Positions 1 to 13,043 are shown, numbered from the stretch's first letter. The stretch is 64,000 nucleotides of DNA from Synanceia verrucosa (GCA_029721515.1 CM056563.1:22530954-22594953); one strand, 5' to 3'. The notes: generated by a model not told the origin, from the sequence alone. Translations and numbers: made by a program.

Positions 1-154
1 AATAAAACAAAAACTAAGCAAACAATGAAAAATAGAATTTTTAATTCATCTCCCATTGTGAGAAATTATTTTGCCACAGCAGCATAAACAAGTTATAGAA
101 ACAAACAATAAACGTTATTAATAAAATACATGGTGGTCAAGCTGTGATACCAAC

Positions 155-1468
155 CTGTGCCCTTGTATTTGTCAACAAAGCAGTACTTCAGGTCATAGCT
201 GCCCAACAACTCGTGGACCTCCTGTAAACAAGAAGAGACAACAATTACATTAAAAACTGATGAACCGCTTAACCAGCCTAGCAAACTCAATCTGTGACCC
301 TGGATTTGCTTAATTGCGTCACGTAATTAACTCACTCATGAGCACCAGCAACCTGTTGCACCTGTGAAGGGGTGAGAGGTGAATGACTGGCTCATTGTTG
401 TGGGAGAAATTGTTGTGCGCTGCTTTTGGCCATTCACAAGCGAAACGGTGATGCTGTCTAGCATTTTCTGAAACGTTTTGTCTCCACGCCTTCCACCTTT
501 TGTTATACTGCAACTCACATCTCGAACTGCCACTACTCCCCCCTCCCTCTGGGAACAATGGTACCGCCCGCAGGCCCACCGCTCCCCACGAGTCAGGCAC
601 GTTCCAACAAAATGTGGCATCAGGAGTTAATCAGTGTCTGATGGGTGAAACCAAACCAGCCTAAATAACATATGGGCCGATGATCTAACCTGTAACCTCC
701 ATATAAGAATAACCAGCGACAGCTTGACTTGGGAGATTTATTAAAGAGAAAATAACATTAAAGTTATTAAAATGTTAGCCATCTTCGGGGCCGGTCTGTC
801 AGGTCACACAGGCCACAAATGACTATTATTGACAGTTATCTGAACACTTGGCAGTGACCCTAAACGAGATCAAACAATAATAAAGTTGTTGCTCACTGTC
901 CATTAAATGCGTGTTGTCGTTTAAATAAGCTGGGTGCGAGTTGAATGAAGCGTAAATGTCGCGTAAATGACACGTAAATGACAGCGAACGAGTAAAATGT
1001 TAAATGGCTAGCAGGCTAACATATAGCATGGCAAAGCATACTGGGGCTAAGCTAACGCTAGCCAAACCATCAATCAATCAATCAATCAATCAATCAAGCA
1101 ATGATCCGCTTATTTAAACCCCCACTCGTGTTATTTACTCATACCTGGTTGCTAATGTCGGAGGGAAGATTTTTTATGATGATTTTTCTACGGTTGTAAA
1201 ACTCCCGGCGAGTTCTCTCCAGGCGGCTCTCTATTTCTTCGGGGCTCAGGGATGTCAAGTCCTCGTCGACCCTCCGCTGACACTCGCGTTCCGCCGTCGG
1301 GTCCTCTTCGCCCGGTTCGACTTCGGGAAACCGGCGGTCCCTCGACGGCCAACTTTCGTGATCCGTGGCGAGGTCGTAGTTTTCGTGAAGCGGGCGAGGG
1401 GCGAACCTGAGCCCGGTGTCTGTGCTCTCATCTCTGGCAGCTGCGCTAACAGACACGACGGCCGCCAT
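155..1468 (-). CDS. raver1: raver1, ribonucleoprotein PTB-binding 1 (first two coding exons; gene runs off the left edge)
   Basis: Exon 1 is 1145-1468 (108 codons, ATG at 1466-1468) and ends NQ before GTATGA. Exon 2 is 155-221, after a TTTACAG acceptor, and ends G/GTTGGT. The reading frame joins as DISNQ-EVHELLGSYDLKYC then FVDKYKGT, which closely matches the start of RRM1 in vertebrate RAVER1 (human NQEVHDLLSDYELKYC). RAVER1 is a nuclear hnRNP-like protein with three RRMs that binds PTB, vinculin and actinin and modulates alternative splicing. The acidic and basic N-terminal leader (roughly residues 1-85) and the start of RRM1 (from about residue 92, RKIIIKNLPSD) are visible. RRM2, RRM3 and the PTB-binding tail lie outside the window. 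Its place next to tyk2 matches the human order RAVER1-ICAM3-TYK2. I chose the ATG at 1468 because the in-frame codon before it is GTG and ATGGCG has a good Kozak context. Confidence 0.95.
1069..1097. repeat. (AATC)n microsatellite in raver1 intron 1
   Basis: About seven perfect tetranucleotide units lie just inside raver1 intron 1, some 50 bp beyond the exon 1 donor. Confidence 0.9.
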
Positions 1469-1625
1469 CACTCAGCTTGGTGGAAGTTGTATCGGTCTAC
1501 AAACTCGGCCTGATTTGAGCAGTTTAAACAATACACACATGGCCCCAGCGCCGCTTCTGATTGGACGAGAGGGGGACGCATTCTCCATGACTACGACGTA
1601 ACCGTCGGCGGGGGGCGGGGCCACA
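1469..1625 (-). promoter_or_regulatory. raver1 core promoter (TATA-less, GC-rich)
   Basis: Immediately upstream of the raver1 ATG there is a CpG-rich stretch. It has an inverted CCAAT box (ATTGG at 1560-1564) and a GC-box run (gggggcgggg, about 1611-1620), and no TATA box is evident. This is the usual layout of a housekeeping promoter reading leftwards. The transcription start cannot be fixed from sequence alone. Confidence 0.55.
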
Positions 1626-2231
1626 GTCAGCCTCATCAACCTGCATCATGCTTAGTGATGTTGATTCTCTTAAATGAGCCGGTTTTTTTTGTCTCGGTTC
1701 ACAAAAGAGAGCCGACACTATCGGTTCCCATTTTTTTGTTGCTTACATTAATTTATTACCAGAAATAACGTAAAATTATGTGCAAAATGAATAAATTAAG
1801 TAAAAAAAAAATACATTATTCAAATGTTTCATTGTTTGTTTGGCTTTAGTAATGTACACATTACACTCGACATGGAGCAGAGCGCAACAACAAAAATTAT
1901 AAAGACTCATCTCAATCATAAAAAATATGTATATTATTCATAAACTTTTAACTATTTACAGTAAAACACGATAGACAAGCTAAGTGAACCACATCAGAAA
2001 AATGCATGCTCAATTAGATTTTCACCTTGCTCTGCCTTTGAACTGTCAATGACAGCCGGATCGTTCACGACACATCACTATGTCCTAACCCTAACTCAAC
2101 TCCAGTTTGGGTATGAAACTACAGATCTCTCAGTTGTGGGGCTATAAAACTAATATTAGGGATTCCCTTCACTTTTAATTACCACTAAAACAAACATTCT
2201 TCATATATGATTACAGTTAAAAATTGAGTGA

Positions 2232-2270
<39 letters not shown>

Positions 2271-3151
2271 TTATACAGTGGAACCTCCAGTATCATCAAA
2301 GCTTTATGTAAGACTTTGTTTCTCACTTAGTGAATTCAGCAACGACTAAAACACATTTTCTGTCCAGGAACAACAGTAAATAACTGAAATTTGATATCTC
2401 AATAAAAAAAATAAAATGTGCTTTGATATTTTTTGTAAATAAGTAAATTCAAATTCATGGATTACAACAATAATTTTAGCATCAAAGATATTTTTTTGAT
2501 AAAATAGCTTGCACATACTGCTGGATTAACCATTACAGGAATGTAAAATATTTTGGTAATCAGAAATATTGTTAATTTAGGGAGGTGGTTACAAACATCT
2601 TACACTAGGTGGTGCTCTAATAACTTTGTTATGCACTGTGTATTTTATGTACTATTATGTTTTCTGAATAAGCTTTGATTTCACTTCTTTACACTCCCTG
2701 GAAAAGTGCAAGCACACCACTGATCTGGTACAGGACTAATTTATACTTGCATATGAAATTGTGTAGGTATCCAGACACCTCACAGATCAATGAAGAATCT
2801 GACACATTTGTCACAGGTAGCAAATCCTCTCAGTATTCAACAGGTGTTTGAATCAGAAGAAGCATTTTGAGTAAGACCTTATAATAGGAATAATATTAGG
2901 AAGGTATTAGGAAGGATTATTTCCTGTCTCAGTGCCATTTGTAAATTGTTTGATATTGTTCATCCCTTAGCTTGAATTGATGTCTTATGTGACAGATATG
3001 TAGATAAGCTTTGTTGCATATTATATGTTATATGTTGATATAATCTGATGATCTGAATGGCAAATTCTGCAAAACATATTTACATATATGCACTTTTTAA
3101 CACATCCATCCATCCATTTTGGTATGTAATAAAAAGGCATGTGAAAAATGG
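1626..3151. other. raver1-tyk2 intergenic spacer with a (TA)n tract and AT-rich repeats
   Basis: No coding exon is supported here. It is AT-rich and contains a (TA)n tract at 2233-2266. A segment at about 2487-2580 is clearly related to 36745-36840, so it is an interspersed repeat. A CTCF-like motif lies at about 2602-2617 (acactaggtggtgctct). The left part is raver1 upstream sequence and the right end reaches the probable tyk2 3' end. Confidence 0.6.
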
Positions 3152-3157
3152 TTTATT
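3152..3157 (-). terminator. candidate tyk2 polyadenylation signal (AATAAA on the minus strand)
   Basis: The plus strand reads tttatt, which is AATAAA on the minus strand, about 455 bp beyond the tyk2 stop. It is an exact hexamer, but the spacer is AT-rich, so a chance match is possible. Confidence 0.35.
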
Positions 3158-3302
3158 AGATTAGGAATTTGCTCCTTGGATTTTATAAAAACAAAAAAAA
3201 AAAAGAAAAGAAAAAATGCAAAGTTAACATACTTTCAAAAATATATAAACACAAAATGAAAGATCTCCTGATCTTCCACAAATTTTTAATACTTACTGTG
3301 AG

Positions 3303-3348
3303 ATATATATGTGTGTGTATATATATGTGTGTGTGTGTGTGTGTGTGA
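3303..3348. repeat. (TA)/(TG) compound microsatellite in the tyk2 3' flank
   Basis: Alternating runs of TA and TG, the longest being about eleven TG units. It lies between the tyk2 stop and the candidate polyadenylation signal, so it may be in the 3' UTR. Confidence 0.85.
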
Positions 3349-3610
3349 TATAAACTTCTACAAGACTTTTCGAAAGGCTGATACTCAGTCATGGTTTGCT
3401 CAAGGCATCAATCTTTGTGGCAGCCAGGAAAAACAACACTGATATATCACATATGAAGGGATAACAGTGTGCTTTCATCCAACAGAAACCTACAGTATAA
3501 AGACGTCTATGTAAATGGGGACAGCAGGTGGAAAAAGCTTCACTGGCTACGCTGTAATATGTAGTGGCCGCAGTGACAAAGTGATGACGTGTAGATGTTC
3601 ACAGTCCTGA

Positions 3611-6600
3611 TCAGCAAATCTGAGCTGAGGAAAAGTTTATATTGGACTGCCAGTCGTATGTTTGGCGAATAGCCTCAAACTTCTCTATGAGGGATCTGAA
3701 TGATGGCCGTTCTGCAGGGTCTGCAGCCCAACACTGCTCCATTAACTTCCTCACCTGTTGGTAAAAGAAGTACCGGTGAACAGATCAGGCTACTCTCAGT
3801 GCCAATAAAACATGCAGTGTTTAACGGGCAGGTTACCTCATGTGGGCAGTCTTTGGGTCGAGGCAATCGCATCTGTTTGTCCAATAGTTTTATGAGTATC
3901 ATCACAGTCATCTGTCCCTGAGCGCCCTGCATCATCTCAATGAACTTCTACAAAAAACACATTGACATGATTAGTCTCACACAGAAATAAAAGCAGGTTA
4001 GAGCTTGTTGTAAGAGGCCAGTGCTGACGTACCACTGGAGGGCTTTGGCGATGGACACAGCGGGTCAGGATCTCATACAACGTAACACCAAAGGACCAAA
4101 TGTCAGAGGAGAAGGAAAATTTACTTTCCTTCAGGCACTCAATGGCATACCTATACAGCATGAAAATCACAGTTCAGTGGTCAAGTAACAAAGCATTGCA
4201 TAATACTGTTAAAAGTTAACTTCTGTATTTTTCAGCCTGGACCCTGTTTTTTTGTATCCAACTGAAAAATATGGACAACAATTTCTTACAACTGCTGGTT
4301 ATTGCGTTCTCTCTCAACACTGAACCAATTTAAAAAAAAAAAAAAAAAAAAAGTCCCTATTCGTCACTTTGACACAAAAACATTGGAAAATAAAACACTG
4401 AAAGTGCCCTATTTAAGTGCTGCTTGAACTCACCAGAACACTGGACTGTCCCCATCCTCACGGACACGATAGTAGATTTCACCTTCTGGGATGTATTTCG
4501 TCAGGCCGAAGTCTCCGATCTTTACCAAACTGTCATTTTCCACTAAGACGTTACGGGCGGCTAGGTCTCGATGGATGTATCGCTTGGAGTGCAGGTAGTC
4601 CATGCCCTTAAAGAAAGAAAAACAGAAATAACAGATGGATGCAATTACTGTTCAAAGTACAATGTCTTTGAAAGCTTTTAAAGTTTCCTTTAGTGTGAAA
4701 TTTTAGCCATGCTAGTGGCATATATGGCTCTGGGGCCAGTGATCAACATGTTAGCATGTTGACATTTTTATTTACAGCAGAGCCTCACAGAGGCTTCTTT
4801 AACTTCTTCCACCTTTCATCAAACTCACACCACAAAGACACTGTAAAATGTAAGTTCAATCATAAATAAGTTCATGATGTTGGGTGGCTGGAATTTTGCT
4901 GCAAATGAGGCGAAGGTCAACAGCATGCTTGGTGATTATTTCCTGGTTACTGAGAGAAACACTACAATAATAATAATCATGTAACTCAACTACTCCTAAC
5001 TAAACAGAATGAATCAATGACAATGCATCAAACCATTAAATCTTAATAAAAAGGATGAATTCTCTACTTAAGGCAATTTCAAATGTATGGAAGTTTTACC
5101 CAGCTTCTTCCAAAGGAAGGTAAGCATAACCAGACAGCACAAGAAATACTGTAAAATCAAAAGGAAATGTAGACAACTAGCACAAAGTACAAAACCACTT
5201 AAACTCACCTGACAGATCTGCTGAGCAAACATGAGGCACTGGGTCAGTCCCAGTTTACGTTTGGGCAGGTACTCTCTCAGACTCCCCAGAGGAAGGTACT
5301 CCATGATCAGCTGCACCACTTGTCCTCCTGTCCATGGACAACACAACAGCGTTCATCCTCCCATTTCCATCACCATTCAAAGGAAACACTGACCTGCTGC
5401 CTGATGCTCAGCATGCTGTGTGGTGAAAGCTCACAATATTGACATACAAGGCAAGCAGTGTTGCACTTCCAATAGATTTTCATTATTTACAGGAACAGCA
5501 GAGACCAAAAATCAATCAGCCGTCCACTGCAGCGAGCTAACAGACAGTACTGAGTAATCTCTGCACATGCAGACAGATATTGACATATATATTAATAACA
5601 ATATGATGACAGCTGGCGACTCACCCATTTCAGTGCAGCAGCCCTTGTACTTGACGATGTTGTTGTGATAAAGGGACTTGAGGATCTCTATCTCCTTCAT
5701 CCAGCCCTCAGGCACATGGCCGTTCTCCTGTTTCAAAGCCTTCACTGCGACTCGCTCTCCTGTCCCATCGTTGGCAGGATCGTACAGGTAGAGAGTCACC
5801 TTTCCAAAGTGTCCCTGCAGACAGGACAATCAGCAGTGAGTTACTCTACGGCTGATCTCTAGTATTAACAGATTCTGCATTCACATGAGGAGCCATTTCT
5901 GCTTTCCATTTGTAGTGTGAGTATGTTTGAGGATGCTTTGGTTAAATGCAGGGAAACAGTTTGTGTGGAGATCAGAAGAGACAAAAGCAATTTTGGAACC
6001 AACAGATTCAGCTTTAAACGTAGCTTGCAAACTGGCTACTGAAACAATGCTGTCGTACACGTCATCTCTAAAGTTGCTAATCGAACTGTAAAGGGTGAGC
6101 AGTGCTGATTTATTAATCCACTGATTAATCTGGATTCCCAAAAATATAGCTCCTTAAAGTGATAGTTCAGAATTTCGGACATAGGGCCTCATTTCCAAGT
6201 GAGCCGTTAGTTAGTTTTATGTCTAAAATTATTCTCTCAACACAGACGTTTACATCAATAGTCTGGTGTTATAACTGATTTGCCTCAGGTGCACTGTGGA
6301 ATGGGTAAAAGTGTTTTTAATGGCAGGTTAACTAAAACCACTGACTTGCGTTAGCCTTGCACCAGTGAACTCTGCAACTAGAAGGACTGAATGAAACTTT
6401 TTTTCTGCAACACTCCGGCTCACTGGAAATGAGGCCCTATGTCCAAAATTCTGAACTATCACTTTAACATCAGAGGATAGATTGTTGTGAGCCTGATCGC
6501 TAATCTTGCTCTTTAACAGGCAGGAAGAAGAAAACTACAGGTGATGTGGCATTAAGCTCACCTCTCCTAAGTCTCTCATCTTTTTCAGGTATCGTTTGTG

Positions 6601-9600
6601 GAACACACTGGGGTCTGTGTCAGGGAGGGTTTCACTAGGTGAGATATCAGGGTCTGTGGGCAGGAAAAAAACAAACATAACTGAATGCATCAAGGTAAGG
6701 TGAAAGAGCAACAGAAGAAAAGTGGGCATATAAACACCCACTTTTGATCATGATCTCTGTGAGTTCTCGGAGCACAGTGCGGAACGAAGGCCTCTCCACC
6801 GGCTCGTAGGTCAGACACATGCTGATGAAGCTGGCCAGTTCCTGGGAGGACGGTTCAGCCAAACGGCCCTTTTGCTGGTAAAAGCGCTCTTTCTGTTCGG
6901 GGGGGAGGAGAGGTTACGGTGTCACAGTTAGAGGTCAGAGGGATAAAACGGGCAGCTTGTGGCTGCTGGAAGAGGAATACCTCGGACAATGTGGCGCCGC
7001 TAATGGGAAGATCGCCATTGTTGCATATTTCGAGCAGCGTGACGCCGAAGCTCCACTGGTCAGCAGCATTGCAGATGGACACACCGCTGTCAACGCACTC
7101 AGGAGCAATCCACGGGATCCGCTCCAGACGCTCTGCAGGGCAGAGTAGTGATTATTAAAATGACAGAAGCTGCACATATCGTGCTGAAGCAACCTGAAGG
7201 TCCTGGCGCTTTAAAAACAGCATCATTTAGCTTGATGTTGCTCTACGTTCATATAATAAGACCATAATCCAATAAATACGTTCTTAAATAATTTACAAGG
7301 TTGGTTGTTTGTGTGTATTCAGTCAGCAGCTATTTAATGTTCTTCTTTGCTATGGGAGAACCTAAGTGAACATGATTTGATCAGTATGGAGGAGAAGATG
7401 AATTCAATCATGGGCTGAATGGACAAGCAGTATTTATTCAATAATAATAATGATCCATTCATTGTGCTTAATCTAAACATATAATAAATACTTAACTATG
7501 TATTACATATAATATTCATTAAATTTTGTTGGACAAAGGTTTGTACAACCACTAAATTAATACTAACAAGTTTGTGGATAAGACTAAAAATAAGAGAAAA
7601 TTAATTATGTTATTGCATCCTGCATGAGGCCCTATTTGAGATAAAATTGCAAGACAACAGGAAATAAGTCACAGGAAATGGTCTGATTGAAGTTTCCTCT
7701 ATCAAAGAAAAAAATGAGACAGAACAAAACAGAAAACTCAGAACACCTGAAGCTGACTGTGACGGTCTTGTAAAGGTAGGACAACTTAAGGTAAAGTGAG
7801 TTTCTGGTATTGACCTTCCCGTGAGAGGATGCTCAGGGAGATGCCGGGGTCGCTCAGCTTGACAAAAGGAGTGGTGCCGAACTCCAGCCCTCGCCTCGCC
7901 ACCAGGATGTTCTTGGCACAGACGTTTCCATGAACCAACCGTTTGGTTTCCTACAATGAAAATTACATTATTGGGATGCAGCGTAACACAAACAATTACT
8001 GACGTTAGTCATCGGGCTAAACAAACTTCCCTTGCAGCACTTATCGTAAAGTTGGATCTGATGACATGATTATTTAATTTCCTGCCTGCAGCTTAGACTC
8101 AAAACCTGACAAGCAACAGTTATACAGCTGATTGCTTCACTCTCAATTTACTTTAATGACCACTTAGCTGTGGGGCGATTTATGTGAATTGTGTTGAAAT
8201 ATAATCTGTGGCATGAAAAAAAAAACTCAAAGTAGTGTCTGAACTCACAAGATAATTGAGGGCACTGGCGAGCTGTTTTGCGACGATGAATTTCCACTGA
8301 GGAGTCACTGATGCCTTTTCTTTACGAAGGAAAACATCCAGAGGCCCAAACTCCACAAATTCTTCCACCATGATGTCTGCAACCGTAGAAACAAACAGCC
8401 TCTTAAAAAACAACAGGGTGAGCGTGGTTTTATTTGTGTCATGGCTCACTTGTTACTATGTGACTATAAACACAGATTGTGTGTGATGGGGAAGTAGCTA
8501 ACGAGGAAGTCACGCACCTAAAAGTAAAATGTGCGTTTGTGAAGCTGAACGGTTTGTTGTTGCTCTTACTTTCAGATCCTTTGACTGACACACCATGAAC
8601 AAACACCAGATGACTGTGGGACACCTGGCTCATCAGGCTCGCAGTTTCCAAAAATCCCTAAAAAGAAAAGGAGAGTAAAGACCACATGACTTGTTCAGAA
8701 GTCGGGTTGTAGCAGCACAGGAGCAAAGCAGTGTTCTGCTGAGGACGAGTTCAGGGAAACGGATTTTAGATACCTAACATAATATCAGTTTAAGTGTTTG
8801 CTACATTTAGAATATTTTGCTGCATTTATAATATTTTCACACACAGCCCTAGCCAATGGGGAACTGAAGCTGTTGTATCCATCTATACTCTGTATCCCCA
8901 AGGCCACCAAACTCATCATACGTCATAAAGCTAGTTGCTAGTCCACTGCTGCCTTGGTTATTGTTTCACCCAATGAGTCTGGATGGATATAACAGCTTCA
9001 GTTCCCTGTAAGAAACAATGAAAACCAGCCAAAAAAACTATTACACATAAACTGATAATTATTATTTTAAGTGTTTAAAATCTGTTGCTGCCTCTGTCCT
9101 TTTCTACTGTAGGAAAAACACTGACTATACTTCATACAACCCTGCATCAAAACACCAAACTATCCCTTTAGGTTATTTAAGACCACAGCACTCACTATGT
9201 CGATATCTTTATCACTCTGGTCCAGAATCTTGAGAACCACGTGGATCTCTTTACGGTCAGCAGAGTTGTTGTTGAACTCGTCGTCCTCGTCGTTTTCTCC
9301 TCCCCCTCGCACCAGCAGAAAACCTGAGTAGATGTTAGTTCTGGTCCCGCGGCCCAGATGCTGTTCCTGCTCATAAACACCCTTTGGTCAGTCACAGAGC
9401 TGAGAACAACACAGCTAGTCAGGAGGAAACGGGATGGTCTCTGTCACCTGTATGATATCTCTGTCTTTGATCTGGTGGAAACGTAGCTGGGTCATGTTCA
9501 GAGACAAGGACTCAGTGCGGACACCTTGCCTCATCACCAGAAGGTTGGATAGCTCTACATCACACAAACACACACAGATAGACCTAAACATCTCACGGCA

Positions 9601-12600
9601 CAAGAGTAACTTGAAAATATACAGGAGAATTTGGCATAAAGCTGCAAAACATGTCTAAAATTGATAGACACAACACCTCCTTGTTTTGGAAAACAGCATT
9701 TTCTGATGGTGAAGCTGTCCGACCCAGACTTGAGTATAAAGGTCTTGAGGCTTTCTGTGAGCTCCTTCATGCTGGCGAATTCTCGATCCCAGCCCTCCAG
9801 ACAGAACATCGAGTCCTTGAGCTGAATCCGAAACTGCTTGTGGCTTGGCTTCGAGCCGTTCTGCGAGTATAAAACAAAAGCAGGCACATTTTCTCCATCA
9901 CTGCACTGCAGCCATTCCTAGAGAGGAGCGTGGGCGCTGACTCACCTCACTTCTGCTCAGGACAGCTAGGATGATGCGGTGATAGTCAAGAGCACTCCAG
10001 CGTACGAGGAAAGCTCCCTCCTCTGCTGCCTCCTTTTTCAGCTTCAGCAGCACAAAATCGTCACTGGAAACACACCAGAGTTGTGACTTAATATCACACT
10101 GTGTTTCTCTACAACCTGCTGGTGTCTGTACATGCATATGTGAGGAGAAAACTCACTGCATAGGTCCATGCAGTCCATTTGCTACACTCAACACTACCCT
10201 TGGGGGAGCCACTTCATGACAAAGATAGTGGTGGGCGAATGCAGTCAGCCGGTTGTATCCATCCAGGAGGGAGATGAAGGAACGGGCCTCCTGGCTGGAG
10301 TTCATCTGAACCTCCTACATACACATACAGAAAAACCACTAGCTTACAATAAGAGCTCCCACCTACAGACACATACAAATTCAAAATGTAATAAAAACGC
10401 CCGAAGCGTACCAAAACCCAAACCTTGTAGTCATAAACATATAGAATTGCTGAATATATGTGATACACTGTGCAGTATATTCACCCTGATTAGTAGAATG
10501 ACTAATATGGAGCATTTCAATTGGACTAATGCATCACTCACAAGCACATTTACCAATTACATAAATGCACTGCAGCTCTTACATGAAGGGGTAAACAAGT
10601 ACTCTCACCATGCAGCGATCGTCCTGAGTGCTAATGCACACATTATCTTCAGTGAGTGCTATGTGAGTTATTTCAGGGAAATCACAGAAAGACGTCCATT
10701 TGTCGGGTGTGTTTGCTTGGCTGGACTGTTGTTTTGCTCTCTTCATGTAGTCATTCCTGAAGTAAGTGTTTTCCTGTGCCTAGATGAAGAGACAGAATGA
10801 ACAAATGGTCCACACTAGAAGAATAAACAAGAAGAATTACAGCATCAGAAGCTTGAAAATACGCCTTCACAAACCTTCTGCACGGTCACCTTCCTCCATT
10901 GAATCCCCTTGGTGCCTGACACCAGTATCTCATGTGTGGCAGGTCCAGTGAAGTTGTCTTTTGCTGCACCCTGAGTGTGGGTGGTGTTAGAGTAACTCAC
11001 ATCCCCGTCCTCTCTCCATTCCAGGTGGGGCACCAGAAAGGTCTCTGTTCCAAAACGTGGTGCCAAATACTCAAGAGTAGAGATGTACTTATACATGATC
11101 TCATGGATGCCCAGCCGGCCTTTGTCCACAGTGTGCTGCTGGAAGGAGCGCACAAACTCTGAAAACACCCGGCGGATCCTGATTTTTGTCAGGAAGTTGT
11201 CTCTGGAGATGTGTTTGGCGAAGGACCTTGGAATGCAGTGCAAGAAGCTGAAAGGAGGATAAATATTTTGATGTTGCCTCATTAATTTAGACTGGAAGCT
11301 TTGATGATCCTGAGGAGAAACTGGATTGTCACAGTAGCAAAAATAGGATAGAAATTACAGAGAGTGTAATTATAATGACACAAATACTAATCTATCATTA
11401 GAACATAATTAAATTAAAATAGGCCATTTAACGCATTTGTTGACAAATTCACAGACTAAAGGGACAGTTCTGATGTTTTGTATAGGGTAATTAGCCATAG
11501 TCAGTGACTTTCACCCTCATGTTGATGAACCAGCCAGGTGTACCAGCACAGGATCACAGCAACAGCAGCAAAATGTAATAAAGCCACCTAAAAAAATCAA
11601 TATCAGATTAAGTGTATGCTATATTTAGAATAGTTTCACCATTTCCAGCAGGGAGATGAAGCTTTATTTTATCTTGTAGAACACAGGAGTCTACCTTGAT
11701 CAGTTAGTTTGTGTAATTGTGTAGTTTTGGTGGCTTTGATGAGAGAAAACAGCTTTAACTCCCTCTCAGAAACATAGACTGTATAGCTGTCTCAGAAGTA
11801 AAGCAGTGAAAATATTCTCAGTACGGCGTGCACTTAAACTGATATTGATTGCTTTAGCCAAGCCTGTTCGTTAAGAGGCTTAAATATATTTTGCTGCAGC
11901 CCCATCCACAGCAGTGCAGTATTTTGCTCCCATACTGGTTGCGTGCCGTCCGTCACCTACTGTCAAAAATTCACTGACTATGAATAATACAACCTCACGT
12001 CAAAACATCCAAACTATCCCTAAGTCCAGTTATTAATCGTCACTATTTCACTGTACCGCAATCACTCCCAAGGTAAATTACCTGACTTTTTCTGCAACAT
12101 CTTGCAAGGTGCAGCTTGTTTGCATTGCCTGGTGTGAGAGCTGAAGCACAGCCATCCCCAAGCTCTCATTTTTGAAGCGACTTTGCTCCTCCTCTGACTG
12201 GAGGTCTTCCATCTGCACCACCTCATTCACAAATTCATATTTAGCCTTTTGGAGACACAAGAAGCAAAGAGAGCATTTAGATGTTGTGAACACAACAAAA
12301 TGAATACACAGTAAATCCCCCCCAAAAAGTGACCGGAAATACCAACCTGGGCGAATAAGTATTCTAAGGCAGTGACTTCAAGCAAAGGGGAACCCCCTGA
12401 ATTTGTGTCGGACTTGAGAGCATAACGGGAAACAGTTGGCTCCTTCTCATTCAGTCCGTGCCAATTCCGAAAGTAAAACCTAGATACAAGGAAACAAGAC
12501 AAACAATGTGAATCTGCTCTGGGTGTCTCACCTGTTTTATTAATATTACATTACAAAAAACACAGACTGACCTCATGCAGTAGTGAAGGACGAGACAGGA

Positions 12601-13018
12601 GTTCTCTGGATTGAAATCCTGGTTTGGACTGTACCAGCAACGAGATTTTGGGTTGTACAGAGCAAACAACACATGGCATAGAGGAGTTATCCCTGGAGAA
12701 TACCACACAGATGTTACACACAGTCGTCATCAGCAGGCGAAAAACTCCAACATGACAGGAAAGTCCATTTCTTCCTGTATGCGTCCGGTCACTCTCACCT
12801 ACAGCCTCTGCAGCGGAGATGCACAGCTCCTCGGCTGTGACTCTTCCACTTGTGTGGGACAAATATCGTTCCCCTTCCTTTGACCAGAACAGGTAAACAT
12901 GGATGCCCTGACCCTGAGGGGGCTCACGCAGACCCGGGGACGCCTCTCGCCTTGAAAGTTTGGACCAGCCACGTCTGGACATGGTGGGGAACGCCAAATC
13001 ACTGACATACAGGGACAT
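3611..13018 (-). CDS. tyk2: tyk2, non-receptor tyrosine-protein kinase TYK2 (complete, 23 coding exons, 1173 aa)
   Basis: Exons in transcription order: 12799-13018, 12572-12692, 12347-12479, 12082-12245, 10875-11247, 10609-10779, 10157-10314, 9946-10063, 9677-9860, 9448-9554, 9196-9366, 8570-8657, 8249-8376, 7815-7950, 6981-7132, 6742-6892, 6562-6653, 5625-5814, 5209-5327, 4434-4606, 4033-4150, 3837-3947, 3611-3754. All phases join and the sum is 3522 nt (human TYK2 is 1187 aa). Domains: FERM about 25-420 (AEELCI, FYFRNWHGLN, CIPRSF, LAPRFGTE), SH2-like about 430-530 with FLVR Arg near 468, pseudokinase JH2 about 585-860 with HGN (719-721) in place of HRD and DPG (746-748) in place of DFG, and kinase JH1 about 885-1165 with GHFGKV, VAVK Lys914, HRD Asp1006, DFG 1024-1026 and activation-loop YY near 1037-1038. 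It binds type I/III interferon and IL-12/23-type receptors and phosphorylates STATs. NPD and EYYRVREDG-type residues favour TYK2 over JAK1-3. Confidence 0.98.
6154..6467. mobile_element. piggyBac-like MITE in a tyk2 intron, with TTAA target duplications
   Basis: The ends are long inverted repeats of about 40-55 bp. The left starts AGTGATAGTTCAG after TTAA (6154-6157); the right ends CTGAACTATCACT before TTAA (6464-6467). Each arm also carries the motif catagggcctcattt. TTAA duplications and no coding capacity in about 306 bp point to a non-autonomous piggyBac-type element, between the exons at 5625-5814 and 6562-6653. Confidence 0.75.
8772..9172. mobile_element. MITE copy 1 in a tyk2 intron
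   Basis: This intronic segment shares blocks in the same order with 11457-12025: taatatcagtttaagtg, gctacatttagaat, cagcttcagttccctgt and finally accaaactatccct. It has no coding capacity. The boundaries are approximate, and the left terminal inverted repeat is not as clear as in the second copy. Confidence 0.5.
11457..12025. mobile_element. MITE copy 2 in a tyk2 intron
   Basis: The left end (aaagggacagttctgatgtttt) is an imperfect inverted match to the right end (aaaacatccaaactatccctaa). Internal blocks match the copy at 8772-9172. It occupies most of the intron between exons 10875-11247 and 12082-12245. Confidence 0.55.
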
Positions 13019-13043
13019 AATATCAGGGTAAACAATGTTGTAA

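Noticed and set aside
10168..10800. A 210-codon plus-strand reading frame
   Set aside because: It runs across tyk2 exons 10157-10314 and 10609-10779 and the intron between them on the opposite strand; its translation shows no family resemblance.
12551..13018. tyk2 start at an internal Met (MSRRGW) instead of 13018
   Set aside because: The upstream ATG is in frame without an intervening splice acceptor, so the longer start is preferred, although the internal one cannot be excluded.
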